Below the pieces are notes generated by a model. It searched no databases and had not been told where the DNA came from. It saw only the letters and a list, made by a program, of their open reading frames with translations. The position numbers and the translations under genes are program-made. Shown in pieces: positions 32,519 through 41,500 of a DNA stretch of 51,941 nt. Position 1 is the first letter of the stretch, and each line of letters opens with the position of its first letter. Source of the stretch: Berkiella_A sp050252335 (lineage in GTDB: Bacteria > Pseudomonadota > Gammaproteobacteria > Berkiellales > Berkiellaceae); assembly GCA_050252335.1 (NCBI GenBank), contig JBFWLB010000015.1, positions 1-51,941 on the forward strand, read 5' to 3'.

Positions 32519-33361
32519 TTAACCTCTCTCACCTTTCTTTTTGCCGCGACGGCGAACAATTAGTTTATTAGATGGTTTTTTACGACTACGCGTCTTTGTA
32601 CCTTCCAACAAGCCATTGAAATTACAAGGAGGACGACCACCTGATGTACGTCCTTCACCCCCACCCAATGGATGGTCAACAGGATTTTTCGCAACGCCTC
32701 GAACTGTGGGTCGAATACCGCGCCAACGCTTAGCACCCGCTTTACCAAGCACTCTTAAGCTATGCTCTTCATTACCAACAATCCCGATTACTGCACGACA
32801 TTCTGCTAATACTTTACGCATTTCACCAGAACGTAAACGAATGGTTGCATACGCACCTTCTCGTGCCAATAATTGTGCAAAGCTGCCAGCACTTCTTGCA
32901 AGCTGGCCACCTTTACCTGGTTTTAATTCAATACAATGAACATTCGCACCAACAGGAATGTGGGTCATTGGTAAGCAGTTGCCAGGTAAAATTGAGGCAT
33001 CTGAACCTGATTGAACAGCATCACCAACTTTTAGACCTTTGGGCGCGAGAATATATCTACGCTCGCCATCTCTGTACAACAATAAAGCGATACGTGCGCT
33101 ACGGTTAGGATCGTATTCAAGTCTTTCAACTTTAGCAGGTATACCATCTTTTGTGCGTTTAAAATCGATGTCTCTTAAACGTCTACGATGACCACCACCA
33201 CGATGCGTAATAGTGATACGACCTTGGTTGTTACGACCGCAGGTACGATTCTTCTTTTTTGTTAAGCTTTTAACCGGCTTACCAGTGTGCAATCCTACCG
33301 TTTTAATGTTTGTCTTAAAACGTTGCCCTGGTGTGGTTGGCTTTAATTCAATCACTGCCAT
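32519..33361 (-). CDS. rplB: 50S ribosomal protein L2 with an atypical C-terminal segment
   Basis: 280 aa (E. coli 273). L2 supports the peptidyl-transferase centre. The N-terminal OB and SH3 domains look normal (GRITITHRGGGHRRR, GNCLPMTHIPVG, GKAGAKRWRGIRPTVRG). The near-invariant DHPHGGGEGR reads DHPLGGGEGR (Leu232). The HPVTPWG segment that follows in proteobacteria is replaced, at equal length, by RPPCNFNGLLEGTKTRS (243-259), so the histidine equivalent to E. coli His229 is Arg243. The tail (IVRRRGKKKGERG) is extended. This is the only L2 copy seen. Confidence 0.97.
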   Translation of the reverse strand: MAVIELKPTTPGQRFKTNIKTVGLHTGKPVKSLTKKKNRTCGRNNQGRITITHRGGGHRRRLRDIDFKRTKDGIPAKVERLEYDPNRSARIALLLYRDGERRYILAPKGLKVGDAVQSGSDASILPGNCLPMTHIPVGANVHCIELKPGKGGQLARSAGSFAQLLAREGAYATIRLRSGEMRKVLAECRAVIGIVGNEEHSLRVLGKAGAKRWRGIRPTVRGVAKNPVDHPLGGGEGRTSGGRPPCNFNGLLEGTKTRSRKKPSNKLIVRRRGKKKGERG

Positions 33362-33373
33362 AATCTGATACCT

Positions 33374-33685
33374 TTATTGAGATGCCATTTCAGCAAAATT
33401 AATTTCATGACCAGGTTTTAATGTAATATAAGCTTTCTTACTTGCTTTTCGACGACCTCTGGTTTCACCAAACTTGACGAAATCACGACGCTTAATCAAA
33501 GTACGAACGCTCTTAACCTGAACACCCTTAAAAAAAGTCTCAACGGCTTTTTTAATCTGATCTTTTGTTGCCTTTGGGTTAACCCAAAAAGCAACAGAGT
33601 TTTCAGCTTCACCACTTCTAGTCGTTTTTTCAGAGGTTATTGGCGCTACTAGCACATTTATCAAATTATCTTCTGAACAAATCAT
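33374..33685 (-). CDS. rplW: 50S ribosomal protein L23
   Basis: 103 aa (E. coli 100). It lies at the tunnel exit, where trigger factor and SRP dock. LVAPITSEKTT and the VEVNPKATKDQIKKAVETFF-like region (here FWVNPKATKDQIKKAVETFF) are conserved. Its ATG overlaps the rplD stop as ATGA. Confidence 0.98.
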   Translation of the reverse strand: MICSEDNLINVLVAPITSEKTTRSGEAENSVAFWVNPKATKDQIKKAVETFFKGVQVKSVRTLIKRRDFVKFGETRGRRKASKKAYITLKPGHEINFAEMASQ

Positions 33686-34296
33686 GCTAATGCCCCCTCA
33701 AGATGTCTTAATGCGTCAACAGTCATCACAACATGATCATATTGTACAAGCTGCAGCGGATTAACTTGGTGTGCTAAAGCAACAGAAACATTTGGTAAGT
33801 TTCTTTGTGCAAAGTACACATTTTCATCCAGCGTTTGTGACACAATCAATGTTCTATCAAGTTTCAAGTCTTTTAACTTATCAACAAGTAACTTGGTTTT
33901 AGGCTGTGCTAAGGTAAATTCCTGAACAACCTTTACTCGGTCTTGTCGAACCAACTCTGACAGTATGCTTCTTAAAGCACCCTGATACATCTTTTTATTA
34001 ACTTTTTGCGAGTGGTTTCTTGGCACAGCAGCAAAAATCTTACCGCCTCCACGCCAAATAGGGCTTCTAATGGTACCAGCACGCGCACGGCCTGTACCCT
34101 TTTGACGCCATGGTTTTGCACCACCACCACTTACATCTGAACGGCCCTTTTGAGCTTTTGTACCAGCTCTTCTTCCTGCCATGATGGCAGTAACTACTTG
34201 GTGAATTAATGGTTCATTAAATTCACGGTTAAATAGTGTTTCGGACACATCAATACTATCTGCATTACCTGATGACATAGCCAAAGCAAGCTTCAT
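33682..34296 (-). CDS. rplD: 50S ribosomal protein L4
   Basis: 204 aa (E. coli 201). L4 lines the exit tunnel and in E. coli represses the S10 operon. The extended loop is intact (GRSDVSGGGAKPWRQKGTGR, then RAGTIRSPIWRGGG). Confidence 0.98.
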   Translation of the reverse strand: MKLALAMSSGNADSIDVSETLFNREFNEPLIHQVVTAIMAGRRAGTKAQKGRSDVSGGGAKPWRQKGTGRARAGTIRSPIWRGGGKIFAAVPRNHSQKVNKKMYQGALRSILSELVRQDRVKVVQEFTLAQPKTKLLVDKLKDLKLDRTLIVSQTLDENVYFAQRNLPNVSVALAHQVNPLQLVQYDHVVMTVDALRHLEGALA

Positions 34297-34308
34297 TCAA
34301 CGTTCCTC

Positions 34309-34968
34309 CTAAGCAGTCACCGCGGTTTGTTGTTTTTTAACTGCGGGTTTAATCATAACATAACCGCCTGGCGCACCGGGCACGGCCCCTTTGATTAACA
34401 ATAACTGCTTATCTTTATCAACTCTAATAACTTCTAAATTCTGTACTGACACTTGAACATCGCCCAGGTGCCCTGACATTTTCTTCCCTTTGAATACGCG
34501 ACCTGGCGTTTGGTTTTGACCAATCGAACCGGGTGCACGATGAGAGACAGAGTTACCATGTGTTGCATCTTGTGTTCTAAAGTTATGACGTTTTACACAA
34601 CCCGCATAACCTTTACCTTTAGAGTGACTGGTCACATCTATTTTTTGACCTGCGTGAAGCATATCAACTTCAATAGATTCGCCAGCTTGCCAATCTTTTT
34701 TATCATTGGCACCCAAGGTGAATTCCCACAATCCAACACCTGGCTCAACCTTTGCTTTAGCAAAGTGGCCAGCCATTGGCTTATTTACTCTACTTTTCTT
34801 CTTTAAACCAGCTGTAATCTGAATAGCTTCATAACCATCAGTTGCTTTTGTTTTAAGTTGCGTAACTCGATTTGGTGTAACTTCAACAACAGTTACAGCA
34901 ACGGATGCCCCGTTCTCTAAAAAGACACGTGACATACCAATTTTCTTTCCAATCAAACCCAAAGACAT
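34309..34968 (-). CDS. rplC: 50S ribosomal protein L3
   Basis: 219 aa (E. coli 209). MSLGLIGKKIGMSRVF start, and the finger toward the peptidyl-transferase centre (THGNSVSHRAPGSIGQNQTP, then GRVFKGKKMSGH) with the glutamine that PrmB methylates. The extra length is in the C-terminus. Confidence 0.98.
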   Translation of the reverse strand: MSLGLIGKKIGMSRVFLENGASVAVTVVEVTPNRVTQLKTKATDGYEAIQITAGLKKKSRVNKPMAGHFAKAKVEPGVGLWEFTLGANDKKDWQAGESIEVDMLHAGQKIDVTSHSKGKGYAGCVKRHNFRTQDATHGNSVSHRAPGSIGQNQTPGRVFKGKKMSGHLGDVQVSVQNLEVIRVDKDKQLLLIKGAVPGAPGGYVMIKPAVKKQQTAVTA

Positions 34969-34976
34969 GATTCCCC

Positions 34977-35288
34977 CTAGCTCACAGCAATCTGTACATC
35001 TACACCTGCAGCCAAATCTAGTTTCATGAGGGCATCAACAGTTTTATCGGTTGGCTCAACAATAATCACTAGACGATTATGGGTGCGAATTTCATACTGA
35101 TCTCTTGCATCTTTATCAATGTGCGGAGAAATCAAAATTGTAAATTTTTCTTTACGAGTAGGCATTGGAACAGGGCCTCTCACTTGAGCACCTGTTCTTT
35201 TTGCCGTATCTACAATTTCTTTTGCAGATTTATCTATTAGCTTGTGATCAAATGCTTTCAATCGAATACGAATAACTTGACCTTTCAT
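34977..35288 (-). CDS. rpsJ: 30S ribosomal protein S10 (NusE)
   Basis: 103 aa from the ATG at 35288, equal to E. coli; GGAG lies 7 bp upstream, whereas it would be too close to the ATG at 35294. RIRLKAFDHKLIDKSAKEIV and the loop VRGPVPMPTRKEKFTILISPH are conserved. S10 also partners NusG and NusB in antitermination. It follows fusA by 18 bp, with no tuf gene between them. Confidence 0.98.
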   Translation of the reverse strand: MKGQVIRIRLKAFDHKLIDKSAKEIVDTAKRTGAQVRGPVPMPTRKEKFTILISPHIDKDARDQYEIRTHNRLVIIVEPTDKTVDALMKLDLAAGVDVQIAVS

Positions 35289-35306
35289 TCTCATTCTCCG
35301 CTCAAA

Positions 35307-37409
35307 TTATCGGCGACTTTTATTAATAACTTCTTCTGCAACATTTGCTGGCGCCTCAGCATATTTACAAAATTCCATAGAATAGGTTGCTCTACCTTGC
35401 GTTGCAGATCGAAGATCTGTCGCATATCCGAACATTTCAGATAAAGGTACTTCGGCCATAATTGCCTTACCAGCAGGACTATCATCCATACCAAGCAACA
35501 CACCACGTCTACGACTGATATCACCCATGACATCACCCATATAATCTTCAGGTGTAGTGATATCAACCTTCATAATAGGCTCTAATAGTTTAGGTCCAGC
35601 TTTAAGCGCACCTTCTTTGAAGCCCATAGAACCCGCAATTTTAAACGCCATTTCACTTGAGTCTACTTCATGGAACGAACCATCAAATATTGTTACTTTG
35701 ACATCTACTACTGGGAATCCAGCAATAACACCATTTTTCATTTGCTCGACGATACCTTTCTGAACAGCTGGGATGTATTCTTTAGGTACAGCACCACCCT
35801 TGATCTCGTCGCCAAATTCGAATCCTTCACCTGGCTTTCTTGGCTCAATACGAAGCCAAACGTGACCATACTGACCACGACCACCTGATTGTCGAACAAA
35901 TTTGCCTTCCTGCTCAACGGTTTTGGTAATGGATTCACGATAAGCAACCTGCGGTGCACCAACATTGGCCTCAACAGAAAACTCACGCTTCATACGATCA
36001 ACGATGATCTCTAGATGCAATTCACCCATACCAGCAATAATGGTTTGGCCTGATTCTTCATCTGTTGATACTCTAAAAGAAGGATCTTCTTTGGCCAAAC
36101 GTCCCAAAGCAATACCCATTTTTTCTTGGTCAGCTTTGGTCTTAGGCTCAATAGCAACAGAAATTACAGGTTCTGGGAATTCCATTCTTTCTAAAATAAT
36201 TTCGTTATTTTCATCAGAAAGCGTATCACCAGTAGTGGTATTCTTAAGCCCCACAACAGCAGCGATATCCCCTGTACGCACTTCTTTAATTTCTTCTCTG
36301 TGATTAGCATGCATCTGAAGAATACGACCAAAACGTTCTTTTTTACCTTTAATCGTATTAACAACAGAAGTACCTGCTTGGAGCGTACCTGAGTAAACTC
36401 TAAAGAAGGTTAAGGTACCAACGAATGGATCGTTGATAATTTTAAAAGCTAATGCTGAAAACGGTGCATTATCATCTGCCGCGCGTGTCAATTTCTTATC
36501 TTTATCAGAAGTTGATTCACCCTCAACAGCCGGAATATCTAATGGCGATGGCATGTAATAAACAATCGCATCCAATACTGCTTGCACACCTTTATTTTTA
36601 AAAGCTGATCCACAAAAAACAGGAACAATTTCACTGTTTAATGTTCTGGTACGAATACCTTGACGAATTTCATCAACAGTAAGCTCACCTGTTTCTAAAT
36701 ATTTTTCCATCAATTCTTCAGAAGATTCTGCAGCAGCTTCAACTAATTGCTCATGCAATGCTTTAGCTTCTTCTTGTAACTCTGCAGGTATTTCTTTTTC
36801 TTCAAAGCTCATACCCTGGGTTGATTCATCCCAGTGAATTGCTTTCATAATCACAAGATCGATAACGCCTTTGAAGTTTTCTTCTGCCCCGATATTAAGG
36901 TGCAAAGGAATTGGATTTGCGCCTAATCTGTCTTTAATTTGCTTCACAACGCGTTGGAAGTTAGCGCCAGCTCTATCCATCTTGTTTACAAAGGCCATTC
37001 TAGGCACTTTGTATTTATTGCCTTGACGCCATACGGTTTCAGATTGGGGTTCTACACCACCCACACCGCAGAATACAGCGCACGCACCATCTAAAACACG
37101 TAATGAACGTTCTACTTCAACGGTAAAATCAACGTGACCTGGCGTATCAATGATGTTGATACGATGCTCAGCCATCCCTTGAGCCATACCTTTCCAGTAG
37201 CAAGTTGTTGCAGCACTGGTAATCGTTATACCGCGCTCTTGCTCTTGAGCCATGTAATCCATAACAGCTGCGCCGTCATGCACTTCACCAAGTTTGTGCG
37301 ATACGCCAGTATAAAATAATATACGTTCGGTAGTAGTGGTTTTACCCGCATCAATGTGCGCCATAATACCAATATTTCTGACTCTGTTTAGCGGAACTGT
37401 TCGTGCCAC
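35307..37409 (-). CDS. fusA: Translation elongation factor G
   Basis: 700 aa (E. coli 704), the translocase GTPase. G1 AHIDAGKTTTTE, G3 DTPGHVDF and G4 NKMDR are intact; domain IV (GGRGQYGHVWLRIEP) follows. It begins with GTG at 37409, GGGAG being 7 bp upstream. It is co-directional with rpsL and rpsG in the str operon. Confidence 0.99.
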   Translation of the reverse strand: MARTVPLNRVRNIGIMAHIDAGKTTTTERILFYTGVSHKLGEVHDGAAVMDYMAQEQERGITITSAATTCYWKGMAQGMAEHRINIIDTPGHVDFTVEVERSLRVLDGACAVFCGVGGVEPQSETVWRQGNKYKVPRMAFVNKMDRAGANFQRVVKQIKDRLGANPIPLHLNIGAEENFKGVIDLVIMKAIHWDESTQGMSFEEKEIPAELQEEAKALHEQLVEAAAESSEELMEKYLETGELTVDEIRQGIRTRTLNSEIVPVFCGSAFKNKGVQAVLDAIVYYMPSPLDIPAVEGESTSDKDKKLTRAADDNAPFSALAFKIINDPFVGTLTFFRVYSGTLQAGTSVVNTIKGKKERFGRILQMHANHREEIKEVRTGDIAAVVGLKNTTTGDTLSDENNEIILERMEFPEPVISVAIEPKTKADQEKMGIALGRLAKEDPSFRVSTDEESGQTIIAGMGELHLEIIVDRMKREFSVEANVGAPQVAYRESITKTVEQEGKFVRQSGGRGQYGHVWLRIEPRKPGEGFEFGDEIKGGAVPKEYIPAVQKGIVEQMKNGVIAGFPVVDVKVTIFDGSFHEVDSSEMAFKIAGSMGFKEGALKAGPKLLEPIMKVDITTPEDYMGDVMGDISRRRGVLLGMDDSPAGKAIMAEVPLSEMFGYATDLRSATQGRATYSMEFCKYAEAPANVAEEVINKSRR

Positions 37410-37432
37410 GCTATTTCTCCCAAGTTCTCAAA

Positions 37433-37921
37433 TTACCAACGGAAATGTGAAAAAGCTTTATTTGCTTCAGCCATACGATGCGTGTCTTCTCTCTTCTTGA
37501 CCGCACCGCCTTTTCCGCGGCCGCCGCCCTCTTCATCCGCAGCATCCATAATCTCAGCAGCTAATCTCAATGTGATACCTTTTTCGCCACGTTTACGAGC
37601 GAAATCAACAATCCATCTCATTGCAAGTGTTGCGCTACGTTGTGCACGCACTTCAATAGGAATTTGATAGGTCGCACCACCTACACGGCGAGATTTAACT
37701 TCAACCGCAGGACGTACATTATCGATAGCACGTTTGAATACTTCTAAAGGATCTCGATTAATACGTTGCTTGATGATATCAAGCGCACCGTACAATGCCT
37801 TTTCCGCAACAGACTTTTTGCCATCCCGCATTAAGTGATTAATAAACTGTGCTAACAACTCGCTTCCGTAAATCGGATCGGGTAGCTTCTTTCTTTTAGC
37901 AACAATTCTTCTTCTTGGCAT
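37433..37921 (-). CDS. rpsG: 30S ribosomal protein S7, with a Gly-rich insertion
   Basis: 162 aa. The standard start MPRRRIVAKRKKLPDPIYGS and end KKREDTHRMAEANKAFSHFRW are present. Where E. coli has a five-residue loop after the DAA motif, this protein has DEEGGGRGKGG (129-139), about six residues more and encoded by an unusually GC-rich patch (CCGCGGCCGCCGCCC on the plus strand). S7 nucleates the 3' domain and in E. coli represses the str operon. Confidence 0.98.
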   Translation of the reverse strand: MPRRRIVAKRKKLPDPIYGSELLAQFINHLMRDGKKSVAEKALYGALDIIKQRINRDPLEVFKRAIDNVRPAVEVKSRRVGGATYQIPIEVRAQRSATLAMRWIVDFARKRGEKGITLRLAAEIMDAADEEGGGRGKGGAVKKREDTHRMAEANKAFSHFRW

Positions 37922-37967
37922 AATAGCTAATTCCTAAATTGAATTAAGATATAAAGTTTCTAACGAT

Positions 37968-38348
37968 CTATGCAGCCGCTTTAGGACGCTTAGCACCGTA
38001 CTTAGATCTACCTTGTTTACGTTTTGCTACACCTGAGGTATCCAAGCTGCCACGTACAACGTGATAACGCACACCAGGCAAGTCTTTTACCCTACCGCCT
38101 CTGATAAGTACAACAGAGTGCTCTTGTAGATTGTGGCCTTCACCACCAATATATGAAGTCACTTCATAACCGTTAGTGAGCTTAACACGGCATACTTTTC
38201 TGAGCGCCGAGTTTGGCTTTTTAGGTGTAACGGTATATACACGGGTGCAAACGCCGCGACGTAAAGGCGATCCTGTTAATGCAGGACTTTTTGAGTTCTT
38301 TGTTGATTTTTTCCGCCCTTTACGTACCAACTGATTTATTGTTGCCAT
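37968..38348 (-). CDS. rpsL: 30S ribosomal protein S12
   Basis: 126 aa (E. coli 124), the decoding-centre protein. TPKKPNSALRK and GRVKDLPGVRYH are wild type, so no streptomycin-resistance change is seen. The AAGGAG upstream is 13 bp from the ATG, longer than usual. It is the first gene of the str operon. Confidence 0.98.
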   Translation of the reverse strand: MATINQLVRKGRKKSTKNSKSPALTGSPLRRGVCTRVYTVTPKKPNSALRKVCRVKLTNGYEVTSYIGGEGHNLQEHSVVLIRGGRVKDLPGVRYHVVRGSLDTSGVAKRKQGRSKYGAKRPKAAA

Positions 38349-38435
38349 AACGCTAGAAAAACTCCTTAAGGTTTATAAATATGAAAAAGCACTTTACCCA
38401 TCGTGACACTCACGGGGCAAAATGCTAGATCGTTT

Positions 38436-38461
38436 GGCGCTTATTTTAAGCGCCTACTATA
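38436..38461 (-). promoter_or_regulatory. str operon promoter -10 with a start-proximal hairpin
   Basis: In the 215-bp gap between rpoC and rpsL the minus strand reads TATAGT (38461-38456), then GGCGCTT AAAAT AAGCGCC (38454-38436), a 7-bp stem at the expected transcript start. The GC-rich discriminator fits growth-rate control. No strong -35 is seen 16-18 bp upstream. The rest of the gap is an rpoC 3' region without a clear terminator. Confidence 0.45.
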
Positions 38462-38563
38462 GAGGACTACGAGTATTTTAATGCAGTCCATTTTTAATAA
38501 GTCAGAATTAAGAACCGAATTCTACTCTTCCTTGAGCACAACCACAAATTTATTTTGAGTATT

Positions 38564-41500
38564 TTATGATGTTGATGAGTTGAGCATCTCACTAAGAGCG
38601 TGTTCAACATCACTGGCAGTCATTATATTCTTTTGCTCATCAGGTCCATTATCTAACTGACCAGCAAGTCGTTTGCGTTTTCTCTGCTTATGGCTGGCTA
38701 AACCAGTACCCGCAGGAATCAATCGACCTACAATCACGTTTTCTTTCAGCCCTCTTAATTCATCACGTTTACCACTTACTGCAGCTTCCGTTAAAACACG
38801 TGTGGTTTCTTGGAAAGATGCCGCAGAAATAAAGGATTCTGTCGCCAAAGATGCTTTAGTAATACCTAATAAAACGCGCTCAATGCGAGCCGGCACTTTA
38901 TCTTGTGGTAAAGCATCATTCACATCTTGAACATGAGTTATTTCAAGTTGGTCACCTTTGAGCAATCGAGTATCACCCACATCAGAAACAATGACCTTTC
39001 TCAGCATCTGTCTAACAATAACCTCAATATGCTTATCGTTGATGCCTACACCTTGCAAGCGATAAACATCTTGAACCTCATTCACGATGTAATTTGCTAA
39101 AGCACCAACACCCAACAATCTTAAGATATCATGCGGATTTGAAGGACCATCGGCAATAACCTCACCACGCTCAACGTGCTCACCTTCAAATACAGCAACA
39201 TGTCGCCATTTTGGAATGAGTTCTTCATGCGCATCCCCACCATCTTGAGGCGTAATAATCAATCGACGCTTACCTTTAGTCTCTTTACCAAAACTAATCA
39301 CGCCTGACATTTCCGCCAAGATAGAAGATTCTTTTGGTTTACGTGCTTCAAACAAGTCCGCAACACGTGGCAAACCACCGGTGATATCTCTTGTCTTAGA
39401 GGTTTCTTGTGGTATACGCGCTAATACGTCACCAACACGAATTGGCTTATTATCTTCTACGAGCACAATTGCATTCGCAGGTAAGAAATAATGCGCTGGC
39501 AAACTGGTTCCCGCTAAGCAAAGCTCTTCGCCATTTTCATCCACTAACTGAAGCATTGGGCGAAGTTCTTTACCAGAACTAGAACGATGATGTTTTGCAT
39601 CACTTACAACAATACTAGACAAACCTGTAACTTCGTCTGTTTGACGATGCATGGTTACGCCATCGATCATATCCACAAATTTAACAAAGCCAGCTACCTC
39701 TGTGATGATTGGATGGGTATGTGGATCCCAGTTTGCAACAGTTTGACCACCCTTCACATCCACACCATCTGCAATACTTAAAACCGCACCATACGGTAAG
39801 CGATAACGCTCTCTATCTCTTCCGTGTGAATCCATAACAGATAATTCACCAGAACGAGAAACCGTAACAAAGTTACCTGCAGCATTTTGTACTAACTTAA
39901 CGTTGTGTAACTTAATTCTACCGTCTGATTTCACCATTACGCTATTTTCAGCCGTTGTTCTTGATGCTGCACCACCAATATGGAAGGTACGCATGGTTAA
40001 CTGTGTACCAGGTTCACCAATAGATTGAGCTGCAATAACACCCACAGCTTCACCAATATTTACTAGGTGACCTCTGGCCAAATCACGACCATAACACATA
40101 GCACATACACCATATCGTGAATTACAGGTAATAGGCGAACGCACGACAACTGTATCAACAGCGTGATTTTCAAGTATTTCTACTCTGTTTTCATCTAACA
40201 AGGTGCCAGACTCAAACAATAATGTTTCTGTATTTGGCTGATAGACAGGTGCAGCCAGAACTCGACCTAATACACGTTCACGTAAAGGCTCTACAACATC
40301 TCCCCCTTCAACGTGTGGAGACATTGGTAAACCCTCTGGTGTACCACAATCAATTTCTGAAATAACCACATCTTGTGCAACGTCAACAAGTCGACGTGTT
40401 AAATAACCCGAGTTTGCAGTCTTTAAAGCGGTATCGGCCAAACCTTTTCGCGCACCGTGGGTTGAAATAAAGTACTGAAGTACGCTCAAACCTTCACGGA
40501 AGTTTGCGGTAATCGGTGTTTCAATAATCGAACCATCTGGCTTAGCCATCAAGCCCCGCATACCTGCTAACTGACGAATCTGAGCAGCAGAACCCCGCGC
40601 TCCTGAGTCTGCCATGATGAAGACAGAGTTAAAGGAACTTTGTGTTTGCGTTTTGCCTTCTTTGTCTGCAACTTCTTCAACAGATAATTGATCCATCATC
40701 GCTTTTGCGACTTGATCGTTAGCACGCGACCAAATATCAATAACTTTGTTGTAACGCTCACCATGTGTCACTAAACCGGAAGCAAATTGTGTTTCAATTT
40801 CTTTTACTTCATTTTCGGCGCGATCAACAATTTCTTTCTTAGCATCAGGTATCACTAAATCATTAATACCAATGGAGCTACCAGAAATGGTTGCATATCT
40901 GAAACCAGTGTACATGAGCTGATCTGCCAAAATAACGGCTTGCTTCAAGCCTACTTGGTGATAGCACTCATTCACGAGTTTAGATATTTCTTTCTTCGTT
41001 AGAACACGGTTAATTCTGGCAAAAGACATACCTTCGGGCAAAATTTCAAATAAAATAGCGCGACCAACGGTGGTTTCAACCAAAGTTAATTTTTGTACAC
41101 CGTCTGTTGTAACTGGAACACGTACTTTAATTTTAGCATGTAGATCAACACATCTATTGCCATAAGCTCTTTGTACTTCTTCTATATCAGCAAAGATCAT
41201 GCCTTCGCCTTTTGCATTAATCTTTTCACGTGTCAGATAATACAAACCTAAAACGATATCTTGAGAAGGAACAATAATAGGCTCACCATTTGCGGGTGAT
41301 AAAATATTATTGGTCGACATCATCAATGCACGTGATTCCAATTGCGCCTCTAAGGTTAAGGGCACATGCACGGCCATTTGGTCACCGTCAAAGTCCGCGT
41401 TATAAGCTGCGCACACTAAAGGATGTAACTGAATCGCCTTACCTTCAATCAAGGTTGGTTCAAATGCTTGAATACCCAATCTATGCAAGGTTGGCGCACG

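Noticed and set aside
33374..37409. Nested frames inside fusA, L2 and other ribosomal genes
   Set aside because: All are other-frame shadows of confident coding sequences without their own ribosome sites.
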